Source: Lytechinus variegatus
Lineage: Eukaryota > Echinodermata > Echinoidea > Temnopleuroida > Toxopneustidae
Direction of reading: 5' to 3'
DNA: 64,000 nucleotides
Assembly: GCF_018143015.1 (NCBI RefSeq)
Contig: NC_054741.1
Span: 53,893,048-53,957,047, forward strand
Positions 59,786 to 64,000 of the stretch are shown here, in pieces. Made by a program: the position numbers and the translations under genes. Under the pieces are notes generated by a model. That model was not told where the DNA came from, did no database searches, and saw nothing but the letters and a program-made list of their open reading frames with translations. Each line of letters opens with the position of its first letter. Positions within the stretch are counted from its first letter, which is position 1.

Positions 59786-61335
59786 TCCCGGCCCCTTAAA
59801 TGAGAAGTTCAAATCACTGAACATTTACCAAATTTTCTTTAAGTAAATTGACAGACCAAAATTAACTCATCAAAAAATAGTATCCCCCTTGATAAATATT
59901 CATGAGTGCATTTAAACATCACTCTAGTCTTAAATGAGCCTCAACTTGTGTAACCTACATTGCCTTTGATTATAAGCATTATATAAATATTGCACATAGT
60001 TTCTTAAGCTACAAATGTATTTCTAGAATGAGAATCTGCTTGATTCACTCCTTTAAATTTGAAGAGAAACACATTTTGCTACTACCTGACAATAATTGCA
60101 CGTCATTCAAAAGAAGTGTACAAACTAATGAAAAGAAGTGTACAAACTAATAAAGAAAATATATAACCTCTGTTAATATGACATCTTCAATTCTGCAGAA
60201 ATAAACCTAAAATTATCTGGACTTGAAATACAAATTTCCTCAAATTGAAAGAAATTTATCTGTACTCCACATATCATTCTGGAGTTGTAAGAATAAATCA
60301 AATAAAAAATATTTGTCAAACTGCACAGATTTCTGTATCACAAATATTCAGGTAAAAAAAAAAAAATTGCAGAAAATTCATACTCATCAAATAAAAAATG
60401 ACACAAATGACATTTCATGCAAAAATCATGTCTATATTATGTCAAATAGTGAAAAGGCATTGAATTTGTTCCTCTTGCATATATTCAATGTTCAAAATAT
60501 CAAAAGTGTCGTCATGTATTTTTTTTTGCCCTTTTTTTTTTGTATGACACTAACTTACTAAGAAAATCAAAGAAAAATTATGTGTTTCACTTCAAATTTC
60601 TTTAACTGTCTTATTGAATGCATTTTCACACATGAATAAAGGCATAAAATGCATACAGGCATAAATTCAACTCAAGAATATCAGACATTCCTCAAATCGC
60701 GAAAGTTCAAAAGTTCAGTTGTTTCAACCATCTGAGTGTCTGAAAGTTGTTTTCAAAGTTCTGAGTTCAGAGTCAATGTTCACAGTCTCAGAAAATGTAA
60801 TGTTTCTGTGATTTTAAAGTTTTGCAAGATTTATTTAGAGTCTGCAAGTTTCTTTAGAGTCTGAATATCATTTTCATCTCATCATTAAATAATCTTGCTG
60901 CATTGTTCTTCCTTTCTTTCATATGCTGAAACCGCTCTGATTTCATCTCTTGGCTGAAGTCTGAAGTCTCATCCATAAGCTTCGCGAATCGCGATATAAA
61001 CAATCTTCATGAATCCTTCGCTGAATTCGCGAATCAATCCGGGGTTGGATATGCTGAATGTGCGGATCCAAGCTCAAAATTATGCATATCTCCATGATCC
61101 AAAATTCATATTCGCGAATCTACATCCAATTTGCTCCAAATCGTTAGAACACAAATTTTGCATATGATCAAACTTTCAAATCTGAATTATTTGCAATATG
61201 AATTTACTTCAATCACAAAATGTTATTTCACATATTTTGTATGCATAAATCACATGCTCCAATGCTCCCAAGATATGTTGAATATTCCCCTCTCAAATTC
61301 ATGAAATTTCAAATAGATTATTTAAGCGAATGGCA
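59786..61335 (-). mobile_element. BEL/Pao element, 3' untranslated region and probable LTR
   Basis: Downstream of the Pol stop on the minus strand there is a purine tract (GAGAGGGG, 61294-61287), where a 3' LTR normally begins in this family. The partner LTR lies outside the window, so LTR borders, length and target duplication cannot be fixed, nor can age be read from LTR divergence. Confidence 0.35.
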
Positions 61336-64000
61336 TTACTTTTCATCACTTTCCACGGATTCCAACAAGCACAATTTGTGAATCGGTCTTGTCAATTCTC
61401 CTGTGACCACTTTCACCTTTGCTGACCGCACAAGCTTATCCTTGCCGGGGTAGATTTCAACCACTCTGCCCAGCAACCATTTGTTACGAGGCATGTCATC
61501 GACGACGAGAACGACGTCATCCACGTCGAGATTTCTTCTTTCTTTGACCCACTTCTGGCGGTGTTGTAATGTTGGCAGATACTCCTTCGTCCATCTCCTC
61601 CAAAATACATCAGCGAGGTACTGCACCTGTCTCCACCTTCTGCGTGAGTAGAGATCACTCTGGTCGAATACCCCTGGAGGTAGCTCAGCATTCGGCCTAA
61701 TCAAAAGGAGGTGATTAGGCGTCAGAGGTTCAGGATCCCTCCGATCTGCAGACACCACAGTCAGCGGGCGCCCGTTGACAATCGCCTCCACCTTGCACAT
61801 TAGCGTAGTCAGTCCTTCATCGTGGAGACTTTGCTGCATCATGAGAGCACCCAAGACTTTGCGTACAGTTCTTATCTGGCGCTCCCAAGCACCTCCCATA
61901 TGAGATGCTGTAGGTGGGTTGAATTTCCAGGTGATTTCCCTCTGAAGTAGGAATTGATGAATTTGGCGTTGATTCCAGCATTTGATTCCTTCTCTCAATT
62001 CTCTCTCAGCCCCAACAAAGTTACTGCCATTATCTGACCAGATAACCTCTGGTCTTCCTCGTCTCGAGATGAATCTTTCCAGACCATTGATGAAGGAGTC
62101 TGTGTCCATAGCATGAAGAACCTCAATATGGATGGCTCTCAGAACCAAACATGTAAATATGCATCCATATCTCTTGACGTCCTTTCGTCCCTGTTTTACA
62201 GTAAATGGTCCAAAGCAGTCTACCCCCACATTAGTAAATGGAGGCTTATCAGGGGTGATTCTCTCTCGAGGCAGATCAGACATCTTCTGTTCCATGGGCT
62301 GTGATGATTGCCGTCTGCAAACAAAACATTTGCGTAGTACTTCCTTTACTGCAGAACGTCCTCCAATTATCCAATAGCGTTCTCTCAAGCGTGCTAAGAC
62401 ATATTCCTGTCCAGAATGTCCAGTGAGTTCATGGAAATGTCTTACAAGCAGCTCAACGACATGATGTTTCCTGGGAAGAATTAGTGGATGCTTGAATCCT
62501 TCATTCAGAGTACTATACTGCAGTCGGCCTCCTACACAAATGAGTCCATTTTCATTCATTTCTGGGTTGAGTTTTGACAAGGAACTTGATTTCCTTATCT
62601 TTCTTTCCTTTGACTTCACTGACTTGTCATTTTCTTTGCTGATTTGGGGCATTCCTTCAAGGTATTCATACTCAGTCTTGAAATATGTTTTTTGCACATA
62701 GTGTATGACAGCTTCTTCCGCTTTCTTCATCTCTGACAAAGACAAAGGGTGATTCATTTGAGATCCTTCAAAATTGACCTTGTGACCTGCTTTCCATCTC
62801 AGATAGCTTCTGAGTCTCAGCATATACACTACAGCTTTCTTCAGGCAAAACCATGATGAATACCTTCTTATCAGAGCTTCAATGACATCTTCTGAGTGAG
62901 TAGAAGAAAATACTCCTTGAGTTTGACCTTGTTTGACCTCTGGGTCATTGTTCAATTTGTGTCCTTGAAGTTCAAGACATCTTGGCCATTCTTCTTCATC
63001 AGCATACAGGAAATCTGGTCCTGTTAGCCATCGGCCATTCAATTCTCTTGGTGTCAGTCCTCTAGTGATGTCATCTGCAGGGTTCAGGTCAGAGCTCACA
63101 TGTCTCCACTGCTTTGGATTTGATCCCTCTCTTATGGCGGCAATTCTATTAGCGACGAAAGTATGAAATCTCTTGTCTTCATTGCTGATGTAATGCAGTA
63201 CAATGGCACTGTCTGTCCAGAAGACTGATTCCTTGAGCTGAAGATCAAGCTCATGTCTGATCATTCCATCCATCGTTACTGCCAAGGTTGCAGCCATGAG
63301 TTCCAATCTAGGAAGTGTCACTTTCTTGAGGGGGGTTAGACGAGATTTGGCCAAGACGATGTTGCAGTCGACTTCTCCTTTCTCATTCTTCATGCGTAGA
63401 TACGTCACTACCCCATATGCTTTCTCTGAAGCATCACAGAAATTATGAAGTTGATTTTCCACCACTTGTTCAAAGTCATAAGGCTTGTAGCATCGATTGA
63501 TTTTTACATCTTCCATCTGAGATAGCTCAGCCTTCCATTTTTGCCATCTGACCCGATATTCATCTGGAATGGGATCATCCCATCCCAATTTCATGGCTGT
63601 CAGTCCCTGTAGCAATCCTTTGGCATACAAGATGAACGGGCCAGCAAATCCATACGGATCATACACAGACGCTACTTCACTTAACAATCCTCGACGAGTC
63701 AATGGTTTATCCTTGGGAGTGATCTTATAGCTAAAGCAGTCCAGTTCAGTATTCCATTCAACTCCAAGGGCCCTCTCAATAGGCAGGGTGTCACAGTTGA
63801 GATCCAAACCTTTAACTTGCTTGGCTCTGTCTTCCTCAGGAATTGATGTAAGGACTTTCGAGCTATTGCTTGCCCACTTCGTCAACTTGAAACCACCCTT
63901 TTCCAGTAGGTTCCTTAACTCTGCTGCAACAGTTATTGCCTTTTCTTCATTTTCACAGGAAATAAGGCAATCGTCAACATAGAAGTTATGCGCAACAGCT
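61336..64000 (-). mobile_element. BEL/Pao LTR retrotransposon, Pol polyprotein (C-terminal part)
   Basis: The minus-strand frame is open from the right window edge to a stop at 61336. In order it encodes the end of the reverse transcriptase palm, with the YVDD active-site motif (about 63970-63959), the connection region (SVYDPYGFAGPFILYAKGLL), RNase H (NFCDASEKAYG, LPRLELMAA, FWTDSAIVLHYI), an integrase zinc-binding domain (HELTGHSGQEYVLARLRERY, CFVCRR), the integrase core (GVDCFGPF, WSDNGSNFVGAE, ASHMGGAWERQIR) and the DUF5641-type C-terminus (RRRWRQVQYLADVFWRRW) typical of BEL/Pao. It looks whole over the part in view, with no breaks seen, so it is probably young. Gag, protease and the 5' LTR lie beyond the window. 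Confidence 0.95.

Noticed and set aside
59775-59797. Purine tract plus TGT as the definite start of the BEL 3' LTR
   Set aside because: It lies 1.5 kb from the Pol stop, whereas another purine tract lies only about 45 bp from it. Without the second LTR neither can be confirmed.
60223-60561. 112-residue lysine/asparagine-rich plus-strand frame
   Set aside because: AT-rich composition, no recognisable domain, and it lies opposite the untranslated end of the BEL element.

Overview
The window looks like nuclear DNA of a marine deuterostome, most likely an echinoderm and perhaps a sea urchin. It is AT-rich, its genes are split by many short GT-AG introns, and its spaces are filled with tRNA-derived SINEs, hairpin MITEs, poly-G/poly-C-ended elements and a BEL/Pao retrotransposon. 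The genes have clear animal orthologs (serine dehydratase, ASPHD hydroxylase, astrin/SPAG5). The species call is an inference from gene content and repeat style.

Layout, left to right. 275-430 (-): first coding exon of a serine/threonine dehydratase (SDS) that runs off the left edge. 1361-4979: a 3.6 kb foldback element holding about 25 copies of a 110-bp unit in three blocks of alternating orientation. 6136-13948 (+): an eight-exon gene, assembled here from splice sites in one unbroken frame of 414 residues, joining a TIR domain, a middle region with a CBL EF-hand-like pattern, and HEAT repeats. 18274-23607 (-): a three-exon aspartate beta-hydroxylase-domain membrane protein (ASPHD, 345 residues). 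31649-51437 (+): a 21-exon gene of 1603 residues that I recognise as astrin (SPAG5), a mitotic spindle/kinetochore coiled-coil protein, with a striking array of 12-residue Ser/Thr-Pro repeats. 52.6-58.5 kb: gene-free, repeat-rich. About 59.8-64.0 kb (-): the 3' part of a BEL/Pao LTR retrotransposon whose Pol frame is open to the window edge.

Gene orientation is SDS(-) / TIR-HEAT(+) head to head, TIR-HEAT(+) / ASPHD(-) tail to tail, and ASPHD(-) / SPAG5(+) head to head. The genes do not form an obvious pathway. The main interest lies in the TIR-HEAT architecture, the invertebrate astrin with its phospho-site array and decayed duplicate exons, and several mobile elements with odd structures: a foldback satellite, a 1-kb palindrome, a hAT-like element studded with a 16-bp motif, a SINE whose head resembles 7SL RNA, and a poly-G element between 46-bp direct repeats.
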